From Bacillota bacterium (GTDB taxonomy: Bacteria > Bacillota > Clostridia > Peptostreptococcales > Anaerovoracaceae): a stretch of DNA of 64,000 nucleotides. The position numbers and the translations under genes were made by a program. Positions within the stretch are counted from its first letter, which is position 1. Every line of letters begins with the position of its first letter. Location: positions 62,001-126,000 of the forward strand of contig JAEEGU010000051.1 in NCBI GenBank assembly GCA_016280485.1. The letters are read 5' to 3'. Shown in pieces: positions 15,787-24,800 of this stretch. The notes under the pieces are model-generated. The model worked only from the letters and a program-made list of their open reading frames with translations, did not search any database and was not told the origin of the DNA.

Positions 15787-15832
15787 ATGTGCTCCTCCTG
15801 ATTGATTATTATAGATTTTTCAATTCGCAGTT

Positions 15833-16159
15833 TTACTGTTCGTGCTGATCGGGAAAAACAGCAAGCGTACCCCAAAAAGTGAGGTCATCGACCGGTTCCA
15901 CGTCGTAGTCGAACATGATCCAATCCGCATCGTGATTTTGGGCATATTCGATGCAGGCTGCGAGATCTGCTGGAACGTCCTGTTCCTTCCAATCTCCCTG
16001 GATATACACGAAAGCGCCGAACTCTTCAAGGCTGCACGCCTCGTTTTTCTGGTAGCTGATAACACCCTGGATTGCGTCGCTCCGAATCAATCTGAGCGTA
16101 TCCGCTAAGATATGCCCAGTGTTCAGGGCGATCATCTTGGCCACATCAGGCTTACTCAT
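15833..16159 (-). CDS. DUF5983-like protein, 108 aa
   Basis: A single DUF5983-like domain: LNTGHILADTLRLI at about 13-26, GAFVYIQGDW at about 47-57, and DLAACIEYAQNHDADWIMFD at about 65-84. It aligns by eye with residues 195-280 of the neighbouring 375-aa protein, so the two share a duplicated module. The start overlaps the upstream stop by eight bases, indicating coupled translation. Function is unknown. Confidence 0.75.
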   Translation of the reverse strand: MSKPDVAKMIALNTGHILADTLRLIRSDAIQGVISYQKNEACSLEEFGAFVYIQGDWKEQDVPADLAACIEYAQNHDADWIMFDYDVEPVDDLTFWGTLAVFPDQHEQ

Positions 16160-17117
16160 AATGAGCCTCCTTTACTTTTCCCTGTCCGTCCAATTCAACA
16201 ATCGCCGTTACGATCGTCTTATCGGACAGGGCTGCTGTTTTTTCAAGATTTCTTTTTGCGGTACGAAGGTCGTACCGCATCGCGTATCTTGCGCTGGAAA
16301 CAGTTCGCCAACCATTTCTTACTCGCTTTGATACGTACTCAGTTCTGCCGTAGGGCCATTCGAACTGGATTACATATCGTTTTTCTTCTTCGGCTTTCTT
16401 GATGTTGGCCAGGGAGGAAATTGTACGTTTCTTCCGACCAAAGAACAATGGAGAACCAACTTCCGCCTCCTCCCAGGAAGCGAAAATCTTTGCAGACTTC
16501 AGATCGCTGCACGCTTCATGTCCGGAGGGGGTGGATCCAACGTAGTAGCTTTTTCCATATCGGACAACTACATCCCCGGGAACAGGCTTAACCTTCCTTG
16601 GCATTCTCAGCGGTTCTGTATCGTAACCGAAGCAGAGATTTTCCGTTGCGTCAATCCCCTGTTTTGCCAGCTCAGTCTTCGCTTCCCTGGCAGCCTCCAC
16701 CCAGGCGATATACTCGTCATCGGTAGAGATGTGGCGTTCTTCCCGCCGGTAGAATCTTTGGTCTGTGTAATACCACAAATATCCACGCATGCAGTGATGC
16801 TCTTTGGCGAACTCTTCGATCGTTCTGGCGGCTTTTAGCCCGTTTTCAACCCAGCGCATCAGGCCGGCGTCGTCTACGAACTCTGCACGCCCACTGACAC
16901 GAAAGTGCTCCTGGAATTCTCCTTCGCACCATTTTTGGAAGTAGGCTCTTATTTCGTCTTCCGACTGGTTAAGTGCCCAGCAATTCCAACTTCGAGCACG
17001 GCGTTCTCTGCCGTTAGCAAGCGGCTCCCACACGTTGTTGTCTCCGTGGAGAACCAAGAAAGAATAGCCAAGTGGAGTTTTCACCACCTGACGATCGTAA
17101 ACGATAACGTAGGACAT
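16152..17117 (-). CDS. Hypothetical protein, 321 aa
   Basis: This is a soluble basic-to-neutral protein starting at the ATG after AAGGGGGT. The centre (about 190-240) includes VPGDVVVRYGKSYYVGSTPSG, and the C-terminal part is basic (GRKKRTI, RTEYVSKRVRNGW, DLRTAKRNLEKTA). The basic tail could bind nucleic acid, but no motif proves this. It overlaps the next gene by eight bases. Confidence 0.72.
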   Translation of the reverse strand: MSYVIVYDRQVVKTPLGYSFLVLHGDNNVWEPLANGRERRARSWNCWALNQSEDEIRAYFQKWCEGEFQEHFRVSGRAEFVDDAGLMRWVENGLKAARTIEEFAKEHHCMRGYLWYYTDQRFYRREERHISTDDEYIAWVEAAREAKTELAKQGIDATENLCFGYDTEPLRMPRKVKPVPGDVVVRYGKSYYVGSTPSGHEACSDLKSAKIFASWEEAEVGSPLFFGRKKRTISSLANIKKAEEEKRYVIQFEWPYGRTEYVSKRVRNGWRTVSSARYAMRYDLRTAKRNLEKTAALSDKTIVTAIVELDGQGKVKEAHYE

Positions 17118-17129
17118 CGTTATACCCCC

Positions 17130-17666
17130 TTACCGTTCTTCCGTGTTCCGCACAAACCACATAATGTCGTGGTTGTAAACTTCCACAAGAATTTTGTTGA
17201 GCGCATCATATGCCTCTTTTGTAAGGGCGCATTTCGGATCAGCCAGAGCCTCAGATATTTTCCGCTCGAATTCATGCTGACAAACCAACCAGGATTTAGG
17301 CGGTTCAGGAATCTTCCCATGCAGGCCATCAGAAACGGCTTCCGCCAAATCCCAGATCTTGCGTTCTTCTTCCTCAATATCTCTGATCAGAGAAAACAGA
17401 TCCGGGACACCGGAAAGGCCATTTTCTTTCGCCTCCAGGTAGGCTTTGACCTCTTCCTCTGCGTCGAAGTCATTGTATCTTTCGCGCAGGAGTCCTGGAA
17501 TGTCATCCAGCTTTGAGTAAAACTCAATATAGTTGAGTTCACGACCAATGCTGGTAAATCCGGAGAACTCAACATATTTGTTTTTCTTGCCGTTCCCCTC
17601 TTGCGTTTTGAATGCAGCGTTGAAGTCGAGAGCGTTTACTGCGGCTTCAATTGTTCGTTTTCCCAT
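17130..17666 (-). CDS. Hypothetical protein, 178 aa, first gene after leader copy 3
   Basis: The ATG at 17666 follows AGAAAGG, the conserved leader SD. This is a soluble protein, mostly helical and acidic (DFDAEEEVKAYLEAKENG, then RDIEEEERKIWDLAEAV). No known domain is recognised. Confidence 0.72.
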   Translation of the reverse strand: MGKRTIEAAVNALDFNAAFKTQEGNGKKNKYVEFSGFTSIGRELNYIEFYSKLDDIPGLLRERYNDFDAEEEVKAYLEAKENGLSGVPDLFSLIRDIEEEERKIWDLAEAVSDGLHGKIPEPPKSWLVCQHEFERKISEALADPKCALTKEAYDALNKILVEVYNHDIMWFVRNTEER

Positions 17667-17867
17667 TTTTTTCCTTTCTGCTCACTTGTCCCTGTGAGCC
17701 GTCTTTGTGTCCTATCTTCGTGCTATATATAAAAAAGAGACCTTCCCTACTTCCGTAGAAAAGATCTCCTGATTACAAAAAAATACTTCGTGAAGGTGCC
17801 GTTTTAGGCACTGATAATCCTTCATAAAGTACAATGATAGTATATATTATTTTTTGTGTAATGTCAA
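17667..17867 (-). promoter_or_regulatory. Leader copy 3: promoter, stem-loop, terminator, SD-proximal hairpin
   Basis: TTGACA (17862-17867), 17 bp, TATACT (17839-17844). Then GTACTTTATGAAGGATTA, GTGCC/GGCAC closed by GAAGG/CCTTC, and ACGAAGTA. The terminator stem (17737-17768) uses several G-U pairs and ends in TTTTTT. The final hairpin is GCTCAC/GTGAGC (17680-17699) with the GGACA loop, followed by AGAAAGG. GATTA near the start can pair with the UAAUC before the terminator, a possible antiterminator. Confidence 0.8.
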
Positions 17868-17890
17868 CTGCAAAATTGCGTATTATGGAG

Positions 17891-17918
17891 TATAAACAGC
17901 GCCCTATTCCGGGCGCTG
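17891..17918 (-). terminator. Terminator of the pilus operon
   Basis: CAGCGCCC/GGGCGCTG (17897-17918) followed by TTTATA on the minus strand. The stop codon of the last sortase gene lies inside the hairpin. Confidence 0.75.
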
Positions 17919-18692
17919 TGTGGTTTCTGTATTTCGCTCGCAATAGACAACATACCTGTATTTGCCGCCGCTGCCGTACGGGTGACAAGTTACGAGCGTC
18001 AGCATGTCCCTACCCTCCTGAATCAGCAGCTCTTCAGGCTGATATGGTTCGATAATCTTAATTTCATCCACGACATATTCCAGCACTTCCCAGGGATTTG
18101 TCAGGTACACAACATCCCCCTGCTGCAGTCGTTCGACATTTTTGAAGTGGATGGCTCCTTCCCAACCTCTGTGTGCCGCTAAGACACAGTTGGTATTTTC
18201 GCCGCCGATGGGCATGGAACTAATCGAAAGCTGAGCCGCGCCTCGATCTAAGTGGTTATAGGTGGCTCCAAGAAATACGGGTTCCTCGTAATCCATTGCC
18301 GGAATCGTTAGCACACCGATTTCTTCACTTTGATATCCGTAATCCGTAAGGTTTATTGTCGTTGCGGTATAACACCAGGGATCTGCAAGTCCGCTCTGTT
18401 TCGACTCGTAGATATGATTATTATATGCCTCCATTGCTTCCAGCAGCTCCGGATATGGCATTTGATCCGGAGAAAAATCTTTGATATGGCGTATTACAGG
18501 AGGATTCTCCGGTATTTTATTATCTACGATTACTTCATAAGAATTTTCGACGTAGAAGGCCGCGACTTCTTCTTCCGCCTGCTCCTCCTGAATGATGCGG
18601 TTGATCGTCGGCTTAGCGGCGATATATACGCCGGTCAGGAACAGGATGACTGAGAATATGATTAAGAAGATTTTTACGGGGCGTTTAGGCAT
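17904..18692 (-). CDS. srtC: Class C sortase (pilus polymerising), second copy
   Basis: This 262-aa membrane protein has an N-terminal TM segment (about 8-26). The sortase active site is H174 (LAAHRG), C236 (TLVTCHPYG) and R246. A DPW motif at about 104-106 matches the lid of class C sortases. Class C sortases link pilin subunits through the pilin-motif lysine and the LPxTG threonine. It overlaps the preceding sortase gene by eight bases. There is no C-terminal TM segment, unlike its neighbour. Confidence 0.92.
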   Translation of the reverse strand: MPKRPVKIFLIIFSVILFLTGVYIAAKPTINRIIQEEQAEEEVAAFYVENSYEVIVDNKIPENPPVIRHIKDFSPDQMPYPELLEAMEAYNNHIYESKQSGLADPWCYTATTINLTDYGYQSEEIGVLTIPAMDYEEPVFLGATYNHLDRGAAQLSISSMPIGGENTNCVLAAHRGWEGAIHFKNVERLQQGDVVYLTNPWEVLEYVVDEIKIIEPYQPEELLIQEGRDMLTLVTCHPYGSGGKYRYVVYCERNTETTQRPE

Positions 18693-19551
18693 GTTTTGAC
18701 GCCCCCCTTCTTTTCTTTCGACGCAGAACGACGATTATAAAAATCAAAAGACAGGCTGCGGCGATTGCTCCGCCATATTTTAAGCCGACTAAATACTGCT
18801 CTTTCCATGTTGATTTTACCGGCTCTGTTTGTTCTGTTTTTGTTTTTTCGACAATTTTCTCGGCCTCTTGATACGGGATCCTGGAACCGCGAACCAGGAG
18901 CCTGTGTGAGTTGACGCCAAATGGAGTACACGTTATCAGGGTGGCTAAATCTTCGCCATGGATCAGCTCCAGCAATTCCGTCTCGTGGGGTAAGACTGTG
19001 TTGACCTCAACTACTTCATACGCCATCGTTTCACCGAGGACCTTGATGTAGAACACATCCCCTGCCGTGAGCTGGTCTATATCAGAAAACAGCTTTTGTT
19101 CTGCAACCCCGGAGTGTCCGGTTAATACCGTATGTGTTCCCTCTCCGCCGACCGGAAGGCTGGATCCAATCAAATGCCCGACGCCTTCTTCCAAAACTTT
19201 TTCGCTTGTTCCGTGATAGATCGGAAGATCGACGTTGATTTTGGGAATTTCAATATAGCCCATAATTTCAGATCCGGTTGGATTCAGGAGATCGTGGTAA
19301 TCTGTTGACGCCAATTCAATTCCGTTTTTATCGTACTGTACCGGGGACAAAGAAGCATTATACGCTTCTGCTTCAGCCCTCATTTCCCGGAGGGCTGTGT
19401 CGTCCAGTTCCCGCACTTCTTCCTCGTAATCCGTCCTGACAACGCTCTGATACTTATCGTTCACATAGTTTGAGATGATCGGATAAGCAGCGAACAGCAC
19501 GGCAGCAAGCAAGAGAAGAATTGCAAAAACTATCAGGAGTATTCGTTTCAC
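18685..19551 (-). CDS. srtC: Class C sortase (pilus polymerising), first copy
   Basis: This 288-aa protein starts at GTG (19551) six bases after GGAGG; an ATG overlapping it is out of frame. It has an N-terminal TM (about 4-22) and a C-terminal TM followed by a basic tail (about 260-282), as in pilus-specific sortases. The active site is H146 (LTGHSG), C208 (TLITCTPFG) and R217. It lies directly after the backbone pilin gene, so it probably polymerises that pilin. Confidence 0.93.
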   Translation of the reverse strand: MKRILLIVFAILLLLAAVLFAAYPIISNYVNDKYQSVVRTDYEEEVRELDDTALREMRAEAEAYNASLSPVQYDKNGIELASTDYHDLLNPTGSEIMGYIEIPKINVDLPIYHGTSEKVLEEGVGHLIGSSLPVGGEGTHTVLTGHSGVAEQKLFSDIDQLTAGDVFYIKVLGETMAYEVVEVNTVLPHETELLELIHGEDLATLITCTPFGVNSHRLLVRGSRIPYQEAEKIVEKTKTEQTEPVKSTWKEQYLVGLKYGGAIAAACLLIFIIVVLRRKKRRGASKHA

Positions 19552-19619
19552 ATTGCGCCTCCGTTTAGGGGCGGCCCCGAAGGACCGCCCCGGAATGAAT
19601 TGAAAGATCGTTTTCGGTA

Positions 19620-21752
19620 TTACTGCTCGTTCTTGCGCTTCCGAATGGCCAGATAGAAGATCACACCTGCGGCAACGATAAGCAAAGCGCCGACTACGCC
19701 ATACATCCAAACGCCGTTGTCACCGGTTCTGGGCAGCTCTGGGCCTCTGGTATTGATGATCGTCAGAGGAACCATAGCGTTTACGCTGCCATCCAGAGCA
19801 GACATCGTAACGTCCTTGCCGTCTACGGTGGCGGAAGCGGTCAGAAGATTGTGGGCAAGCTCCTGATATCCGTCGAACGTCACATAGCGGGGATCGTTCT
19901 GCATAAGACCAAGAACATCCGTTGCGTAGATTCCGCAGGCCCGGTTGCTGTCCTCAGCCGTGTTAATCACGACGGTGATATTGTCCCGGAGCAGCGTGTA
20001 CCCATTGTCTGTACGGGTTTCAGTGATAATGTAAGTATCGTCTTCAACACCGTTGATTCTGACAATGCCTGTGGTGCTGTTGGGGATAAAGACGGTAGCG
20101 TCCTCTTCCGTGTCGCCGCGTCCGGTGACATAGTACACGCCGTCAGAATTCTTCTCGGCAACCAGCCAGTAGTTATCTGTAGAATTCTGAATCTTGAAGT
20201 TTACGTTGCTGTAAACGCCGCGGCCGTCGCTGAATTCCTTGGTAAGCTCCAAAGCGTAGGTGTAAACGTGAGCATCGTCTACCAGCGTGTCGTAGTAGCT
20301 GGTGTTGGAACGCCGCCAAGTCAAAACGACTGTGTTGGGGTTGCCTTCATCGCCGAAGACCACATCAGCGTTGTGATTCAGCGTTGCAGAATATTCCACC
20401 CGCACGTAGCAGGAGGAGTAGCCCTTCTCAGTTGCGGTAGCAGAGGTGTAAACAGTGGTAGCGGTGTTGATTTCGTTCAGGCCGGCAGGAAGCACAGTCA
20501 CGTCCATTGTGGTTGAGGTGTTTCCACCGTAGGTTACGCTGAACTTCGGAGTCGCGTCGTTGAGCGTCCAGGTGGCGATCTTGTCGGTCATGGCGGCGTT
20601 GCGGTAGAACGTGATCTTCACGTCGCTCGCGTTGTAATGGCCATTCAGAAGTCCAGCCTCTTCAGCAGCCTGATTGCCGTTATACTCCAGGCCCTTGCTC
20701 AAAGTATCGCGCCAGCTCCAGGTAGTCAGGGCGGTTGCATCGGAGGTAATAACCGGCAGCTTGTCCTCAAAGCGGTATTCTACCCGATCACCGGTGGAAG
20801 CGGTAGCGGTATGATGGAATTCACCGTCGGGAATGCCGCGGGTGCCGCTGACGTTATGGTTGATAATCGGATCATCAATGACGGGAAGCACGATGTTACC
20901 CATAGACCGGACCGTCTTTTCCAGGCTGGGAATGCCGGTCTCGTTTTTCGGATAGAGGGTTACTTCGTACATCCACTGCTCGCCGCCATTGGTGGCGTTC
21001 GTACCGTTCACCGAAGTCATCGGGACGCTGACAAAGAAGGGCTTCGTGGTGGAGACTACCATTTCGGGGACCTTGGTTTCAACCACGAGATACAGGCCCA
21101 GGGGAAGATCACTTGCGGAGGTGTGGCCGTGCGCGTCAGTCTCAGACATTTTGGGAGCGTTTTGAGAGCTCATGTAGGCTTCCAACGCATTCTTCACCGC
21201 GGTGGGATTGTAAGCCAAAGCAGCGGAAAGGGCGTCGATCAGGGTGTCGGACGTGAAGAAATGGTAGCCGTTCTGAGCGTAGGTGGATACGACGGGATAA
21301 GCGTCGCTGTTGGACAGCCCCAGGGCAGAAAGCAGTGCGGCGTCCGTAGAATCGTTGAATTTGTAGAGCACCATATCCCGATGCACGCCGTCAGACTCGG
21401 TCTCAGAATAGGTCACGATATCTCCAACCTTGAGGTAGGAGAATTCGACGCCCTTAATGGCGTAGCCGTAGCTCTGCTGGCCATTGCCCAGGTTGTTGAC
21501 GGTTCCGTCATCCATGATTGCTTCCAGAGCGGTGTCCTTGACGCCGGTAGAAACGTAGGAATCCAGCATAGCCGCAACCGTGGAATCCGTGTTGGCCATA
21601 GTAAGGTCATACTTATAGATGTCGATAGAGCCGGTGCGGGTGAAGTCAATCGTGGCGGTATCCACGGAAGCCGCAGTGACGCCGACAGAGATGGATGCCA
21701 TGATCGTAACGATCATGAGCAAAGCCAGAATACGCGCAAAACTTCTTTTCAT
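19620..21752 (-). CDS. Major pilin (backbone), LPxTG-anchored
   Basis: This 710-aa protein has a signal peptide (about 1-28), a pilin motif WMYEVTLYPKN with the polymerising lysine K269, and the sorting signal LPRTG at 673-677 followed by a TM segment and RKRKNEQ. It is the SpaA/FimA type of fimbrial backbone with Cna-B-like domains, including a C-terminal one at about 530-660. Subunits are linked head to tail by class C sortase. It sits between the tip protein and two sortase genes. Confidence 0.93.
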   Translation of the reverse strand: MKRSFARILALLMIVTIMASISVGVTAASVDTATIDFTRTGSIDIYKYDLTMANTDSTVAAMLDSYVSTGVKDTALEAIMDDGTVNNLGNGQQSYGYAIKGVEFSYLKVGDIVTYSETESDGVHRDMVLYKFNDSTDAALLSALGLSNSDAYPVVSTYAQNGYHFFTSDTLIDALSAALAYNPTAVKNALEAYMSSQNAPKMSETDAHGHTSASDLPLGLYLVVETKVPEMVVSTTKPFFVSVPMTSVNGTNATNGGEQWMYEVTLYPKNETGIPSLEKTVRSMGNIVLPVIDDPIINHNVSGTRGIPDGEFHHTATASTGDRVEYRFEDKLPVITSDATALTTWSWRDTLSKGLEYNGNQAAEEAGLLNGHYNASDVKITFYRNAAMTDKIATWTLNDATPKFSVTYGGNTSTTMDVTVLPAGLNEINTATTVYTSATATEKGYSSCYVRVEYSATLNHNADVVFGDEGNPNTVVLTWRRSNTSYYDTLVDDAHVYTYALELTKEFSDGRGVYSNVNFKIQNSTDNYWLVAEKNSDGVYYVTGRGDTEEDATVFIPNSTTGIVRINGVEDDTYIITETRTDNGYTLLRDNITVVINTAEDSNRACGIYATDVLGLMQNDPRYVTFDGYQELAHNLLTASATVDGKDVTMSALDGSVNAMVPLTIINTRGPELPRTGDNGVWMYGVVGALLIVAAGVIFYLAIRKRKNEQ

Positions 21753-21800
21753 AATTTGATCCTTTCCTTTGTTTTGATATTGATTAAAGCCTTGCTTTAA

Positions 21801-24800
21801 TTACATGTTATTCTTCCGCTTTTTCGGAAGATGCAGGAGAATGCCCAATGCCAACAGCACCGCCAGAACAGAACCGATTGCCGTCAGGGTGAAGCCACTG
21901 CCGCCCGTCAACGGCATTTCGAAGATGTGGTGGTTCACAACCTCATACGCAACTTCCGCCTGCTCCCCGGTCAGGAATCCTTCAAAGACGGGCTCGGCCA
22001 ACAGCTCGTAGCCGCTCTGAGTTTCCACCTCGGTCAGCCTGTACTTGATCGTATGGAGTTGGTTGTTGACTGCCAGACCAGTGTATTCCACGATACCGTC
22101 CGGACCAGTCGGGAGCATGCCGTTTTCAAGGCCTTCACTGGTGCAATATCCAGCTTGTACCGGACTTTCCGGATTGCGGTACTGCACGGGCAGCCAGGTG
22201 TTCGTATCATCCAGGGAGTATTCCAGCAGATAGGTGACGCGCCGCATGGCCTGGCCCTGATCGTTTTTCTTGAGCACGCGGATCAGACCGGGGATGATCT
22301 TATTTTCACGCTCGATCTCGATATCCGGGGCGTCCGGGGTCAGTTCCAGGGGGATTTCGGTTTCGTCCAGTTCAAATCCTTCCGGAGCTCTGAACTCTTT
22401 CACCGTGTAGGATCCAACGCGCAGATCCTCAAAGATCAGTTCGCCGTTTTCATCCGTAAGGCCCTTCCCTATTTCTTCCCCTCGCTCGTCGTAGAGCCGG
22501 AATCCGGCGCCTTCCAGCGGTGTCCTCGCGCCTTCTTCTACCTTGACAATCTTGATGCTGCCGAGGATCAAACGGTTAACGAAGGTTACGCTGTTCGTAC
22601 CCAAATGGATCGTGACCTCTTGAGAGACATGCTCGTTTGTGTATCCGTAAGGCAGCGTTTCTGTGATCCGGTAGATTCCGCCAACTTCCAAATCCTCAAT
22701 ATGGATCTGTCCGTTACGGCCAGTGACATACTCACCGACATAGGCGTAGTCTTCTCCGCCCTTTTTCTTTTCTACCGTAAATCTGATACCAGAAATATTT
22801 CCGTCATCGGATTGCTTCAGAATATCCAGGGATACGCCGGGCTTGTTTTCAAATTGGACTGTGTTTTCGCCTTTAACAAGCGTAATCCGCTGTGGGTTTT
22901 CGGAAAGACAGATGTAGTTTTCCGGGACAGTTTCGGTAATGCGAAGTTCGTCTCCGACGTGCAATAGACCTTGTTCGTCAACCAGGATAATGCCGCCGTC
23001 AGCGGTTACATATGTGCCAATCCTTATCCAGCGATCCTTGTTGGAATGGGTGTTGCCGCTGGCGGCGCCTTCATGCCGTTCCACTGTAAACGATATGCCG
23101 TCCACTGCTCCATCCGTAGATGTCTTGACGATCCTCAGCGTGACGATTGGGTGATTCTCAAACGTCACGGTATTGGTGCCAAGCTGCGCTGTGAAGGTCT
23201 GCATGGGATTATCACAGTAATAGCCTTCCGGGACAGTCTCGGTAATCCGGTAAGTCGCACCTTGTTCCAGATCGGAAACGTAGATCTTTCCTTCCGCATC
23301 GGTGACGTATGTGCCCTGGGTGATAAAGATGCCAGCGAAGTTCCGCTTTGCCAGGATGAACTCAATGCCCTCTATGTTGCCGTCGTCTGAATGCTTCACG
23401 AGCTCCAGCACTATATTGGGCTTATTCTCAAACGTGACCGTATTTTTACCTTCCACCAGCGTGATTGTCTGCGGGTTCGTGGAAAGGCAGATGTAATTAT
23501 CCGGGACAATTTCCTTGATTCGGAACTGAGCGCCGATTGCCAGATGCTCCGTCTCTATGGAAAACTTACCGTTCGTGCCGGTGACGTAGGTTCCCAGCAT
23601 TGACCAGCTTCCGCTTACGCGCTTTTCAACCGTAAACTGAATTCCGCTTACGTTTCCGTCAGTGGATGTCTTGACGATTTCCAGGCTGATATCCTTATTC
23701 TCGAAGTTGACCGTGTTTACTCCTGCCGCCAGCGTGACAATCTGCGGGTTCTCGGAAAGGCAGATGGATCCCTGGGGAACAATCTCTCTGATCCTAAACC
23801 TTGCGCCAAGCGCCATATGCTCAGGCTCCACGGCAATCTTACCGTTAGTTCCGGTAACGTAGGTTCCAAGCATCGTCCAGTTTCCGTTTACGAATTTCTC
23901 GACCTCGAACGATATATTCCGGATTCTGCCGTTGGAGGAGGTCTTGACGATTTCAAGGCTGATATCTGCATTCTCAAAGTTGACAGTAGTTTTGCCAACC
24001 TGCAGCGTAACGGTCTGGGGGTTTTCGGAAAGACAGACAGAGCCCGTGGGGACAATCTCCGTGATCCGCACCTGTGTACCGGCGGTGAGCTGCGGGATGT
24101 TGATTTTGCCGTCCGTATCTGTAACGTAGGTTCCTGTTGAACCAACCGGGAACCAGCCAACGCCGGTTATGAAGTATTCTACGGTGAAGGTGATATTGTC
24201 TACACGACCGTTAGACGAGGTCTTGACGATCTCTAACTCGTTGCTTGGCGTATTCTTGACCACAAGTACGCTGTGGTCTGAACTCAACACATAGGCGTCA
24301 TTCCCATATGCGCTGGTTTGTACGCCCGAAGCGTCGCCCCAATAGCTCGTAACGGCAAAGGTAGTCGAGTTCGTGACCCGCATATACCAATAGCCGATCG
24401 TGTTCGACTTTTGGAATCCGGGAGGAGCGATAACTTCCTCAACCCGCATACAGCCAATGGGAATGCTGTTGATCGGGTAAAGGTCGTCCGATTGATACCC
24501 CCCCTCGTTATAGAGGTGCGCTTCGTCCAGCGTGAAATAACCGTCGCTGCCTGTCCGGAAATACCAGGTACGCTCAAATGCGGAGGCGCTTACCGTTTCG
24601 GAGTTATAGTAATCTACTTTGAAGACTGCGCCCTCCAGCGATACGTTTGACGGGTCAATTTTTCTGATAGAGAACGGTTGACCGGTGATCGGCACATTGG
24701 TAATCTCAATGGACATTGTGCCGCCATCGTTAAGACCGGTAACTGCAAGATTGCCCACAATGCAATCTCCGTTAGTATCCCAGCCAAGATCGCTGCCCTC

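Noticed and set aside
20637..22967. Long plus-strand frames opposite the pilin genes
   Set aside because: They mirror repeat-rich pilin genes with signal peptides and sorting motifs; no SD or known domain on the plus side.
22560..24240. Regular repeats that could suggest a CRISPR array
   Set aside because: Period is about 250 bases and in frame; these are the Cna-B domain repeats of the tip pilin.
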